Source of the DNA: Nitrosomonas sp.
Lineage (GTDB): Bacteria > Pseudomonadota > Gammaproteobacteria > Burkholderiales > Nitrosomonadaceae
Length of the DNA: 64,000 nt
Reading direction: 5' to 3'
NCBI GenBank assembly: GCA_028577615.1
Contig: JAJSDU010000014.1
Location: 1 to 64,000 of the forward strand
A model generated the notes under the pieces. The model was given only the letters and a program-made list of their open reading frames with translations, ran no database searches and had not been told where the DNA came from. The translations under genes and the position numbers were made by a program. Below are positions 20,627 through 28,382 of this stretch, piece after piece (position 1 is the first letter of the stretch; every line of letters begins with the position of its first letter).

Positions 20627-20729
20627 ATGGTCCAGCTTGAACACATCGAAGCCATTGAAAAACGTCTGGAGCGCAGGCGACACCCTGCGCGCCAACTCCA
20701 ATTACGCCAGCAACGAATCCTACTCGTGA
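20627..20729 (+). pseudogene. hsdM: Fragment of a type I restriction-modification methyltransferase gene (hsdM)
   Basis: Two adjacent frames together give the N-terminus of a HsdM-type adenine methyltransferase. The frame from the ATG at 20627 reads MVQLEHIEAIEKRL. A different frame from 20667 continues with WSAGDTLRANSNYASNE and stops at 20729. HsdM proteins begin with EKRLW followed by a ADTLRANSNYASNEY-like stretch, so the match is strong for so short a piece. Restoring two bases (a lost TG at about 20667) would rejoin the frames. The rest of the gene is gone. Between 20510 and 20626 I see no gene. Confidence 0.7.
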
Positions 20730-20768
20730 CAGGGTTGGTATCTAATGATTAGGAATTAACAGATATCG

Positions 20769-22247
20769 ATGAACATACTAATCGATACAAACATATTGAT
20801 ACCTTTAGAGGATACGGCCCGGCTTCTTGATCCTTCTTTTGCCAAGATGTGTCGGTTATCAGAGGCTAATGGACACGTTTTATATATTCATCCATCCCAA
20901 CAAGAAGACATCTGGAGAGACAGGGACGAACAGAGAAGGAATGTCGTTCTCTCCAGGCTGAAGCAATACCAAACAATACCTGCACCACCAGAGCTATTGG
21001 ATATCGAGCTTCAGCAATACGGATGGAGACAAGACAGCGATAATGACAGATTAGACAATCTGCTTCTTCATGCACTGTGTCGTGGAGCGGTTCATTTCCT
21101 GATCACAAATGACAAAGGAATTCATAGGAAAACCAGGCAAGCACATGTTCAGGAGCAGGTTCATGATTTAGATCAGTTTCTTGCGTTTCTGAATTCCCAA
21201 GTTTGTTCAGATTCTCCGCCGCCTTTCGGAATTCAGGAACGGTACCTTTATGAATTTAGTATGCACCAACCATTTTTTGATTCGCTGCGTGAAGGATACC
21301 TGGGCTTTAATGATTGGTATCTAAAAGCAGCGCAGGATCAGAGAAAGGCTTGATGTATTAGCGATAAAGAGACTGTTCAGGCTATTTGTATTTATAAACA
21401 AGAGAAACATCCTTGTATTGTTGATGCAGGATCAACACTGAATGGCGATGCGCTAAAGCTCTGCACATTCAAAATCGGGCAAGATGTTCGTGGTAGGAAA
21501 TTGGGAGAAAGACTTCTATATACCGCATTTAAATATGCCGTAGAACATGAAATCCCCTATGTCTACCTCCATACATTTGGCCGTGAGCACGAAATGTTGA
21601 TTTCATTGTGTGAGGATTTCGGTTTCCAGTATGCCGGTAAATATAATAACAGAGATGATGTTTACCTTAAGAAAATGCTTCCACCGAAAGCTTTGAATAA
21701 TGAAATAGACCCATTGGCCTACGCTATTGAGTACTATCCGCACTTCATTGAAGGAGAAGAAATTGGAAAGTTTATTGTTCCTATAAGGCCGCAATATCAT
21801 AACGATCTTTTTGCCGACATCAGTGACACTGCAAGAGGTTTGTTTGCGGATGATCCAAGTATGTATGGTTCGCAATCAAACACTATCAAAAAAGCATACA
21901 TTTGCCATACAAACACAAGGCATATCGAGCCGGGCGACTTGTTGTTGTTTTACAGGACTCATGATCGAAAGAGTATCGAGTGCATTGGTGTGGTTGAGCA
22001 AATGTACCGTGGAAAAGATGTTAGTAAAGTACTTCCCTTGGTTTCCAAACGCACCGTTTACTCAAGAATGGAGATAGAAGCTAGACTTAAAAAAGAAACG
22101 CTGGTTATCCTTTTCAGATTAATGAGAACTTTTCCTCCCATTCTTTATCCCCTTCTCGAAGAATCCGGGGTTCAAGGGCCAATACAAAGCATACGAAAGA
22201 TTACGCATGAACAATATCTCAGATGTATTAATTGGAGTCAGAATTAA
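20769..22247 (+). pseudogene. PIN-GNAT-PUA-like (EVE/ASCH-like) protein gene with one in-frame TGA
   Basis: One continuous reading frame of 492 codons interrupted only by TGA at 21351-21353. Residues 1-140 are a PIN-type nuclease domain (LIDTNILIPLE at the N-terminus, a second acidic stretch NDRLDNLLLHAL, and FLITNDKGIHRKT). Residues 185-305 resemble a GNAT acetyltransferase (TFKIGQDVRGRKLGERLLYTA, then SLCEDFGFQYAG). The C-terminal part is PUA/EVE-like (KKAYICHTNTRHIEPGDLLLFYR). From memory, intact relatives carry an aromatic residue in the PIN-GNAT linker where the TGA sits, so TGG to TGA fits. As read, a 194-residue PIN-only protein would be made. No good restart lies before 21501, inside the GNAT fold. 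Codon use is A/T-richer than the flanking genes. Confidence 0.8.
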
Positions 22248-23194
22248 TGGGTAGGGCAGTACTAATATCTATCCATTCAGAACATGTTGCGAACATTCTG
22301 AATGGCAGGAAAATTTTTGAATATCGTAAAACCACCCTTAAACATGAGATATCACATTTAGTGTTCTACTGCACTGCACCTGTCATGAAGATTATCGCTG
22401 TCGCAGAAGTTTTGGGGTGTGTAGTTGGTTCTCCTACACGAGTCTGGAATACGACATCGTTTGGTGCTGGAATATCACGTCGTTTTTATCGCGAGTATTT
22501 CGCTGGTCAGAAAAGTGCGTGCGCATTTTCACTCGGTAAAGTTTTTGAAATTGATGAGCCGTTTGGTCTGTTATCTCTTTCAGGAATAAAAGCTCCACCG
22601 CAGTCATTTTGTTACCTTAATGATAAAGACATGAATTTTGTCTTAGAGAAACTGTTGTCGAAACCGTGCGTTGCTTCACATATGGTGTTTGTTGGTGGTA
22701 TTCACGGCGTGGGAAAAAGTACAATCTGTAAGAATGTTTTTCAGCCAACAGGATATCAGTGTGTAACAGCCAGCTCTCTGATAGCAGGGCATAGCGGGAA
22801 AACAGACCGCAACAAGCACGTTGAGCACGTATCGAGTAATCAGGCTGTTCTATTGCGAGCACTCGTAAAAGCCAAATCACAGCATGATCGCTTACTGCTC
22901 GACGGCCACTTCTCGCTCATTAATGATTGTGATGAAATCAAACCCATTGATGTTGAAGTATTTCGATCCATGAATATCAATCAATTCATTCTAATTAAAG
23001 GACGGCCTGATGAAATTGCTGCTCGCCTGAAGGCGCGGGACGGAAAAGAATGGCAAATATCGTTTTTATCGAGATTCCAGAATGAAGAAGAAGCACATGC
23101 ACGCTATGTAGCAAAGACTATCGGAATACCACTACGCATTATTGGAAGTAATGTTTTCAACGAGCGTCGAAAAAGTAGGGGAAATTGGTGCTAA
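22247..23194 (+). CDS. ASCH-domain protein fused to a P-loop nucleotide/polynucleotide kinase
   Basis: The start is the ATG at 22247, which shares one base with the upstream stop (TAATG). This gives 315 residues. Residues 1-125 look like an ASCH (PUA-superfamily) domain: AVLISIHSEHVANILNGRKIFEYRK, split here as SIHSEHVANILNGRK and FEYRK, then VFYCTAPV and VAEVLG. Residues 150-305 look like a small P-loop kinase: Walker A GGIHGVGKST, an Asp-containing RLLLDGHFSL, and an Arg-rich lid (GRPDEIAARLKARDGK). ASCH domains are thought to bind RNA. The kinase is of the AAA_17/adenylate-kinase-like type; its substrate cannot be read from sequence. The tight coupling to the PIN-GNAT gene suggests one functional unit. 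Confidence 0.78.
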   Translation: MGRAVLISIHSEHVANILNGRKIFEYRKTTLKHEISHLVFYCTAPVMKIIAVAEVLGCVVGSPTRVWNTTSFGAGISRRFYREYFAGQKSACAFSLGKVFEIDEPFGLLSLSGIKAPPQSFCYLNDKDMNFVLEKLLSKPCVASHMVFVGGIHGVGKSTICKNVFQPTGYQCVTASSLIAGHSGKTDRNKHVEHVSSNQAVLLRALVKAKSQHDRLLLDGHFSLINDCDEIKPIDVEVFRSMNINQFILIKGRPDEIAARLKARDGKEWQISFLSRFQNEEEAHARYVAKTIGIPLRIIGSNVFNERRKSRGNWC

Positions 23195-23218
23195 CAGTAA
23201 CGTAAAAATGATGATCTC

Positions 23219-23442
23219 ATGAAAACCACCGAAGCCAAATCTCCAATTTTCTGAAAAATTTTCCCCGGTTCGTCATTCCTATTTATCAGCGCATCTATTC
23301 CTCAACCGCCCGGCAGTGCTGGCAATTATAGAACGACATTCTGTGTGCCGGACAGGATTTTCATTTGACCGATGACAGCGGGCATAATATCCCACAGCGG
23401 ATATCGAAAGGCGCTTTCCCCGCAGTCTGCGCCACCTGCTGA
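23219..23442 (+). pseudogene. Remnant of a DUF262 (GmrSD-type) gene
   Basis: A start at 23219 reads MKTTEAK. Shifting frame once near 23240 gives SNFLKNFPRFVIPIYQRIYS, then an in-frame TAG, then NDILCAGQDFHLTDDSGHN. The DUF262 family, the N-terminal domain of the GmrSD type IV restriction enzymes, begins with a very similar FVIPIYQRxYSW...QCxQLWxDIL pattern, so the identity is likely. Only the first 60-70 codons remain, with one frameshift and one stop. The piece abuts the ASCH-kinase gene. Confidence 0.7.
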
Positions 23443-23584
23443 ACGATTCCAGTTATCAGGTCGAGCATGCACCTATTTCATGAACGACGGGGAGCATCCG
23501 GTGCTGGTCTTCGAGCAATGCGGGGACAACCGCGATATTCTGCATGAGAACTTTTATCAACGTCTGCTGAAGGAAGCTCGATGA
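23372..23584 (+). CDS. Short ORF, function unknown (possible gene fragment)
   Basis: A 70-codon open frame whose second half (FMNDGEHPVLVFEQCGDNRD, then HENFYQRLLKEAR) looks protein-like. The first half overlaps the DUF262 remnant in another frame and is probably not real. An internal ATG at 23480 would give a 34-residue product. The stop overlaps the ATG of the next ORF (ATGA), so the pair may be translationally coupled. I do not recognise a family. Confidence 0.4.
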   Translation: MTAGIISHSGYRKALSPQSAPPAERFQLSGRACTYFMNDGEHPVLVFEQCGDNRDILHENFYQRLLKEAR

Positions 23585-23766
23585 ACGTTAAACTAAAAAC
23601 CACACCATCCCCGGAAGGACAAAAACAATTGGAAATACTTCGCCAGGCCGTCAGCAAGGCGCTGGAGAAAAAGCGGCGTCTGGGCCAGTACGCCGTGATT
23701 TGGCAAGACGGCAAGCCGGTGATGACAGGAGATGACTCACCGCAAACACATGAAAAACCCGTTTAA
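23581..23766 (+). CDS. Small conserved-looking protein, 61 residues
   Basis: The sequence begins MNVKLKTTPSPEGQKQLEIL, continues with a basic helix (SKALEKKRRLGQYAV) and ends polar. It looks soluble, partly helical and coherent, with no signal or membrane segment. Its ATG overlaps the preceding stop by four bases. Small proteins of this look are common next to mobile or toxin-antitoxin genes, but I cannot name a family. Bases 23767-23975, between this ORF and hypX, hold nothing I can identify. Confidence 0.5.
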   Translation: MNVKLKTTPSPEGQKQLEILRQAVSKALEKKRRLGQYAVIWQDGKPVMTGDDSPQTHEKPV

Positions 23767-23975
23767 ACACTTTCCTGAAGCGGTTTTCGTAACGTATTCC
23801 GGGCGTACCCAACGGTGCCGTCACCTTGTGCTATTGAAGAAATCCGGTTTCTGCCGACATCACACCAACAGGTCGGTCGTGACGGATTAGGACGCAACAG
23901 GCGCTAACGGTGACTTCGACTAACTGATTCCTGCATTTTACTGATTAACTTTAACCTGAAATCCCGGCAAACCGA

Positions 23976-25733
23976 TCATCTAGCGATGCTCGTCTTACCA
24001 CCGCGCAACGCCCTGTGCCGCGCCAGATACAACGGTGTCCAGGCGTGAGGCAGCTTGTGCACGAAATGATAGCGCGCGACATGATAGCTGGGATCGAAGC
24101 CGTAGAAGTTAAGCTGCATCCGGTGCAGTTCTTCATCGCGGTAGCGTTGCAACGGTTTTTCCTGCTCGTCGATTCTGCGCTGCTGTATTTTCCGTTGCAG
24201 GCGCGCGGCGTAGTCGGGCGCATGCGCCAGCTGTTCGGCTAGATTATTGATCTTTTTGATAAACGCGATGCGATCCAGGGCAAAGCTGGCGTCGATCAAT
24301 CCGGTTGCCTGCGCCGCGCTGGCGCTGACCGGCAAGCGGTTCTGCGTGAGTGCCATGGCCCGATCCCGTCCGACGCGTTTGGGCAGCCGATATGTCCAGT
24401 ATTCCGAGCCGTACAGGTTGCCCATGCTTTTATAATGCGGATTCAGGATGACGCTTTCGCGGGCGTACACTGCGTCCGCCGCCAGCGACAGAAACACGCC
24501 GCCCGCGCCCGCGTTGGCCTGCAATGCGGCTATGGTGAATTGCCGTTCGTTGGTCATGATGGCCTGCGCCAGATCGTTCATCGCGTTGATATTGCGCCAG
24601 GATTCATCGGCGGGGCTTTCAGCGGCTTCGATATGATTGAGATGGATGCCGTTCGACCAGAAATCCGCACCACCCATGAGCACAATCACCTTGACATCCC
24701 GTTGCGCCGCCTGCAGATAAGCCTGCCGCAGTCGTTCGCATTGCCCGGTGTCCATCGCGCCGTTATAAAACGCGAAGTGCAGATAACCGACTGCATTTTT
24801 CTGCTCAAACCAGATATCGCGATAAGTGGCGGAATGTCCGTCTGAAAAAACATCACAGGCCATTTCGGGCACATCGTTGAGCATGGTTTCGGCGTAGTGC
24901 TGCAATGCGTATGTCGCGCCCAGTTTAAAAGGCTGTGCATCTTCCAGTTGCCGGGCTTTGCGCTTCAAATGCCCGATCCATACCGCGCCATCCACTGTTG
25001 CACGGCAAATAGCGTTATTCCGCCGGGCGATAAGTGTTCCGGGTGTTCCGGTCAGCTGTGCTTCAGGGTGCGCGTCAAACAGATACCACTGTGCGCCGCA
25101 CAGCGCATCGAGCACGCCGGGGAAACCATCGGCTGCGTTGATTTTTTTCAGCACCGTGCGGGTATCATCGTTTTTCCAGTCGATGGCGCGGTCTGTCTGT
25201 CGCATCGGCGCATGTAGCCTGCCGCGAACGTCGCCGCGCGAATAATCCAGCGGCTGCGGCCTGAAATGTCCTGCGGTAAACCGTTCAATCGCACGCAATA
25301 CCGCGCTGACCGCCGCTTCGGTCACTTCATGGCGGTACAGGCTGCTCTTTCGCGTCAAATGCGCGGGCGGCATGGCGAATGTTTCCGCAGCCCAGATATC
25401 ACCGGCATCCATTTCCGCATTGGCCTGCAGAACGGTTACGCCCCACTCCGTTTTTTCCTGCATGATCGCCCAGTCGAGCGCGGCGGGTCCGCGATCGCCG
25501 ACGATACCGGGGTGAACGATAAAACACGGAGTCCTGCGCCAGATTGTGTCGGGAATCGCGCGCTTCAAAAACGGCGCGATGATCAGTTCCGGTTGAAACA
25601 GTTCAGTGGCCTGGATGGCAACGGCGTCGTTGATGTCAAATTCGATGGAAACCGTGTGACCGCGCGCTGACAATTCGATGAACAGGCGTTGCGTAAGGCT
25701 GTTGAAACTATGCGTCAGAAACAGGATTTTCAC
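23976..25733 (-). CDS. hypX: Hydrogenase maturation factor HypX (CO-forming)
   Basis: HypX makes CO for the [NiFe] site from N10-formyl-tetrahydrofolate, which allows maturation in air. The 585 residues have a formyltransferase-like N-terminal half (HSFNSLTQRLFIEL, FIVHPGIVGDRGPAALDWA) and an enoyl-CoA hydratase-like C-terminal half (LMGGADFWSNGIHLNHIE, QANAGAGGVFLSLAADAVYA). Length is normal for the family. The start is GTG at 25733. It is the last gene of hypC-hypD-hypE-hypX. This gene usually marks an aerobic, often oxygen-tolerant, hydrogenase. Confidence 0.93.
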   Translation of the reverse strand: MKILFLTHSFNSLTQRLFIELSARGHTVSIEFDINDAVAIQATELFQPELIIAPFLKRAIPDTIWRRTPCFIVHPGIVGDRGPAALDWAIMQEKTEWGVTVLQANAEMDAGDIWAAETFAMPPAHLTRKSSLYRHEVTEAAVSAVLRAIERFTAGHFRPQPLDYSRGDVRGRLHAPMRQTDRAIDWKNDDTRTVLKKINAADGFPGVLDALCGAQWYLFDAHPEAQLTGTPGTLIARRNNAICRATVDGAVWIGHLKRKARQLEDAQPFKLGATYALQHYAETMLNDVPEMACDVFSDGHSATYRDIWFEQKNAVGYLHFAFYNGAMDTGQCERLRQAYLQAAQRDVKVIVLMGGADFWSNGIHLNHIEAAESPADESWRNINAMNDLAQAIMTNERQFTIAALQANAGAGGVFLSLAADAVYARESVILNPHYKSMGNLYGSEYWTYRLPKRVGRDRAMALTQNRLPVSASAAQATGLIDASFALDRIAFIKKINNLAEQLAHAPDYAARLQRKIQQRRIDEQEKPLQRYRDEELHRMQLNFYGFDPSYHVARYHFVHKLPHAWTPLYLARHRALRGGKTSIAR

Positions 25734-25769
25734 CGCGTTTGCATCTCAACGGAAAACGGAATATGGATT

Positions 25770-26828
25770 TCAGCAGATACGTGGCAGCTGATCACCGCTG
25801 AGCCAGTCCACCACGCGCCTGCCGCCAAAGCGGGTTTCCATCTGCACAAAACAATGATTGTCTTCGATGACCTCGCCAATAATGGCGGCATTTTGACCCA
25901 GCGGATGCGTGCGTATTTTGTCCAGCAGCCGGTCTGCGTCCTGCGGCGCGCAAATGGCGACGAGCTTGCCTTCATTCGCCATGTAAAGCGGATCGAAGCC
26001 GAGAAACTCGCAGACAGCGCCGACTTGCTCTTTCATGGGAATACAGTGCTCATGCAGCAGCATTCCGACGCCGGACTGGTGCGCAATCTCGTTCAATGCG
26101 GCGGCGATGCCGCCTCGCGTCGGATCGCGCAATACATGTATATCCGGCGCTGTTTGCACCATCACGGCGACCAGATCATGCAGCGCGGCGGTATCGGATT
26201 CGAGCGTGCCGTAAAAGGCAAAATCTTCACGTGCCAGCAGGATGGCGATGCCGTGGTCGCCAATGGTGCCGGAAACCAGAATTTTGTCGCCCGGTTTTGC
26301 CCGTTCCGATGAAATATGCACGCCATCCGGCACCACACCAATGCCCGTTGTGGTAATAAAAACACCATCTCCACTGCCCTGTTCGACGACTTTGGTGTCT
26401 CCGGTGATCACCGGAACCGGTATCGCCTGTGCGGCGGCGGCCATGGATTCCACGATGCGTTTGAGATCGGCCAGCGGCAAACCTTCCTCGAGAATAAAAC
26501 CGGCTGACAGATACAGCGGCCTGGCGCCTGACATGACGATATCGTTGACGGTGCCGTGCACGGAAAGGCTGCCGATATCGCCGCCGGGAAAAAATAGCGG
26601 CGTGACGACATGGCAATCCGTCGACATCACCATGCGTCCGCTGCCGACCGGAAAGCAGGCCTGGTCGTTCATCTGCCGCAGATAGTGATTGTCGAATGCA
26701 GCGATGAAAAGCTGGTCAACCAGCTGCGTCATGGCACGTCCCCCGCTACCGTGCGCCATTTCCACCCGGCCATGCCTGAAATCGAGCTTGCGCGTATAAA
26801 CCGGCTTTCTTTTCCCTGCCTTCTGCAT
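25770..26828 (-). CDS. hypE: Hydrogenase maturation protein HypE
   Basis: HypE dehydrates a carbamoylated C-terminal cysteine to a thiocyanate that supplies the CN ligands of the NiFe site. The 352-residue protein is a PurM-like ATPase (AHGSGGRAM, STDCHVVTPLFFPGGDIG, VITGDTKVVEQGSGDG, RDPTRGGIAAALNEI). It ends in the diagnostic PRIC with the acceptor cysteine last. The ATG at 26828 shares one base with the hypD stop (TGATG); a TTG one codon earlier is less likely. Confidence 0.97.
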   Translation of the reverse strand: MQKAGKRKPVYTRKLDFRHGRVEMAHGSGGRAMTQLVDQLFIAAFDNHYLRQMNDQACFPVGSGRMVMSTDCHVVTPLFFPGGDIGSLSVHGTVNDIVMSGARPLYLSAGFILEEGLPLADLKRIVESMAAAAQAIPVPVITGDTKVVEQGSGDGVFITTTGIGVVPDGVHISSERAKPGDKILVSGTIGDHGIAILLAREDFAFYGTLESDTAALHDLVAVMVQTAPDIHVLRDPTRGGIAAALNEIAHQSGVGMLLHEHCIPMKEQVGAVCEFLGFDPLYMANEGKLVAICAPQDADRLLDKIRTHPLGQNAAIIGEVIEDNHCFVQMETRFGGRRVVDWLSGDQLPRIC

Positions 26829-27979
26829 CAATGCGTCCTTGCAACATCATCGTTATCATCCTCACGGAAACGCCCGTAACGATAATACGCCGCGCACGCA
26901 CCTTCCGACGACACCATGCAGGAACCCAGAGGGTTATCCGGTGTGCAGACCGTACCAAAAATACTGCAATCGCGCGGATGCTTGACGCCGCGTAAGATCG
27001 CGCCGCATTCGCAGGCCTTGTGATCCGGTACTGACAAAACCGGCAGGGCAAAACGCCGCTCGGCGTCAAATTCCGCAAAACGGGATTTGATGCGCAACGC
27101 GCTGTACGGCACCGCACCCAGGCCACGCCATTCAAACGACCGGCGCAATTCAAACACTTCCGCCACCAGTCGCTGCGCCTTGATATTGCCGTCAGGCAGA
27201 ACCGCGCGGGTAAATTCGTTCTCCACTTCAGCGCGCCCCGTATTCAATTGCCGGATGAGCATTAAAATCGCCTGCATGACATCCAGTGGCTCGAATCCGG
27301 CGATCACAACAGGTTTCTGGAATTCCTCGGCGAAATAGGCGTACGGATTACTGCCGATGATCGTGGAAACATGCGCCGGACCGATGAAACCGTCCAGTCG
27401 CACCAGTCCCAGTTCACGTATTTCCGGCGACTGCAGAATATGCGAAATCGCCGATGGCGTCAGGACATGATTGCAGAAAACAGTGAAATTGGTTAATCCC
27501 AGCATTTGCGCCTGCCTGATCACGACTGCTGTCGGCGGCGTGGTGGTTTCAAAGCCGATGGCCAGAAAAACCACCTGTTGTTGCGGATTCTGTTGCGCGA
27601 TCTGCAGCGCATCCGCGGCTGAATAGATCATCCGCACATCCGCGCCGCGCGCTTTTTGTTTCAGCAGATTGTCGCCCTGCGCTGTCGGCACGCGCAGCAT
27701 GTCGCCATAACTGCACACAATGCACCCGGGTGTTTGCGCCAGTTGTATCATGTTTTCCAGTCGTCCCATCGGCAGCACGCACACCGGGCAGCCGGGACCG
27801 TGAATCATATGGATATTGCCGGGCAACAAGCCGGGAATGCCATACCGCGAGATAGCGTGCGTATGGCCGCCGCAAAATTCCATCAGATAGTAATCGCGAT
27901 GTGGATCCGTTTCAGCAGTTATTTTGCGGGCTATTTTCCGGGCAATCGCGCCGTTACGAAAGGGTTCAATGTACTTCAT
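26828..27979 (-). CDS. hypD: Hydrogenase maturation protein HypD
   Basis: HypD is the [4Fe-4S] scaffold on which, with HypC, the Fe(CN)2CO unit is built. All the conserved cysteine groups are present in the 383 residues: CGGHTHAI, GPGCPVCVLP, and the C-terminal set KACECGAILRGVKHPRDCSIF followed by FGTVCTP, which bind the cluster. The closing region (GSCMVSSEGACAAYYRYGR) is also typical. It lies between hypC (23-base gap) and hypE (one-base overlap). Confidence 0.97.
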   Translation of the reverse strand: MKYIEPFRNGAIARKIARKITAETDPHRDYYLMEFCGGHTHAISRYGIPGLLPGNIHMIHGPGCPVCVLPMGRLENMIQLAQTPGCIVCSYGDMLRVPTAQGDNLLKQKARGADVRMIYSAADALQIAQQNPQQQVVFLAIGFETTTPPTAVVIRQAQMLGLTNFTVFCNHVLTPSAISHILQSPEIRELGLVRLDGFIGPAHVSTIIGSNPYAYFAEEFQKPVVIAGFEPLDVMQAILMLIRQLNTGRAEVENEFTRAVLPDGNIKAQRLVAEVFELRRSFEWRGLGAVPYSALRIKSRFAEFDAERRFALPVLSVPDHKACECGAILRGVKHPRDCSIFGTVCTPDNPLGSCMVSSEGACAAYYRYGRFREDDNDDVARTH

Positions 27980-28002
27980 GCCGCTTCATGCCCACTTCAT
28001 GC

Positions 28003-28248
28003 TCAATCGGCGCAATCTTCATTGTCATCGATTGCTGCCGACATCGCTTCAAACAACTGCAAGGTGTGCCCGGCCTCCACAAGATCGAGCTTCTGCAAGG
28101 CATAACCTGCATGCACGATGACATAGTCGCCCGCCTCGATATCTTCAACCAGCGCCAGCGAAATCGCTTTCCGGACGCCGCCCAGATTGACGACAGCACT
28201 GTCATCCGCATTGATCTGTTCAACAAGCGCGGGTATTGCCAGACACAT
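28003..28248 (-). CDS. hypC: Hydrogenase maturation chaperone HypC
   Basis: HypC partners HypD and carries the Fe ligand assembly to the large subunit. The ATG at 28248 gives the obligatory MCLAIPA start, in which Cys2 binds iron. The OB-like core (GGVRKAISLALVEDIEAGDYVIVHAGYAL, read as GGVRKAISLALVEDIEAGDY then VIVHAGYAL) and 81-residue length match the family. An upstream in-frame extension would hide Cys2 and was rejected. It is the first gene of the hyp group; hypA, hypB, hypF and the hydrogenase subunits are not here. Confidence 0.96.
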   Translation of the reverse strand: MCLAIPALVEQINADDSAVVNLGGVRKAISLALVEDIEAGDYVIVHAGYALQKLDLVEAGHTLQLFEAMSAAIDDNEDCAD

Positions 28249-28321
28249 GGATTTGACTCTTTGTAAAGCAGAACATAACATTGCAGAAAATTATGACATA
28301 ATCGTAATTGCTTTTTACGCT

Positions 28322-28351
28322 TTTACACTTATTTACACCTGTTTACACCTG
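28322..28351. repeat. Three 10-bp direct repeats upstream of the YafK-like gene
   Basis: TTTACACTTA, TTTACACCTG and TTTACACCTG follow one another without a gap, and the next bases begin a fourth partial copy (TTTG). A 10-base period puts the copies on the same face of the helix. They lie in the 134-base divergent region between hypC and the transpeptidase-like gene, 30-60 bases from the latter's ATG. A regulator site is possible; simple slippage is the alternative. Confidence 0.6.
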
Positions 28352-28382
28352 TTTGTTTCTCACAGCAAAATGGAAAATCATC

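Noticed and set aside
21351..21353. TGA as a selenocysteine codon in the PIN-GNAT gene
   Set aside because: The residue is in a linker with no redox context, relatives appear to have an aromatic there, and no SECIS-like hairpin is evident just downstream. A nonsense change is simpler.
28322..28351. CRISPR repeats
   Set aside because: Units are 10 bases and contiguous with no spacers, and no cas genes are near.
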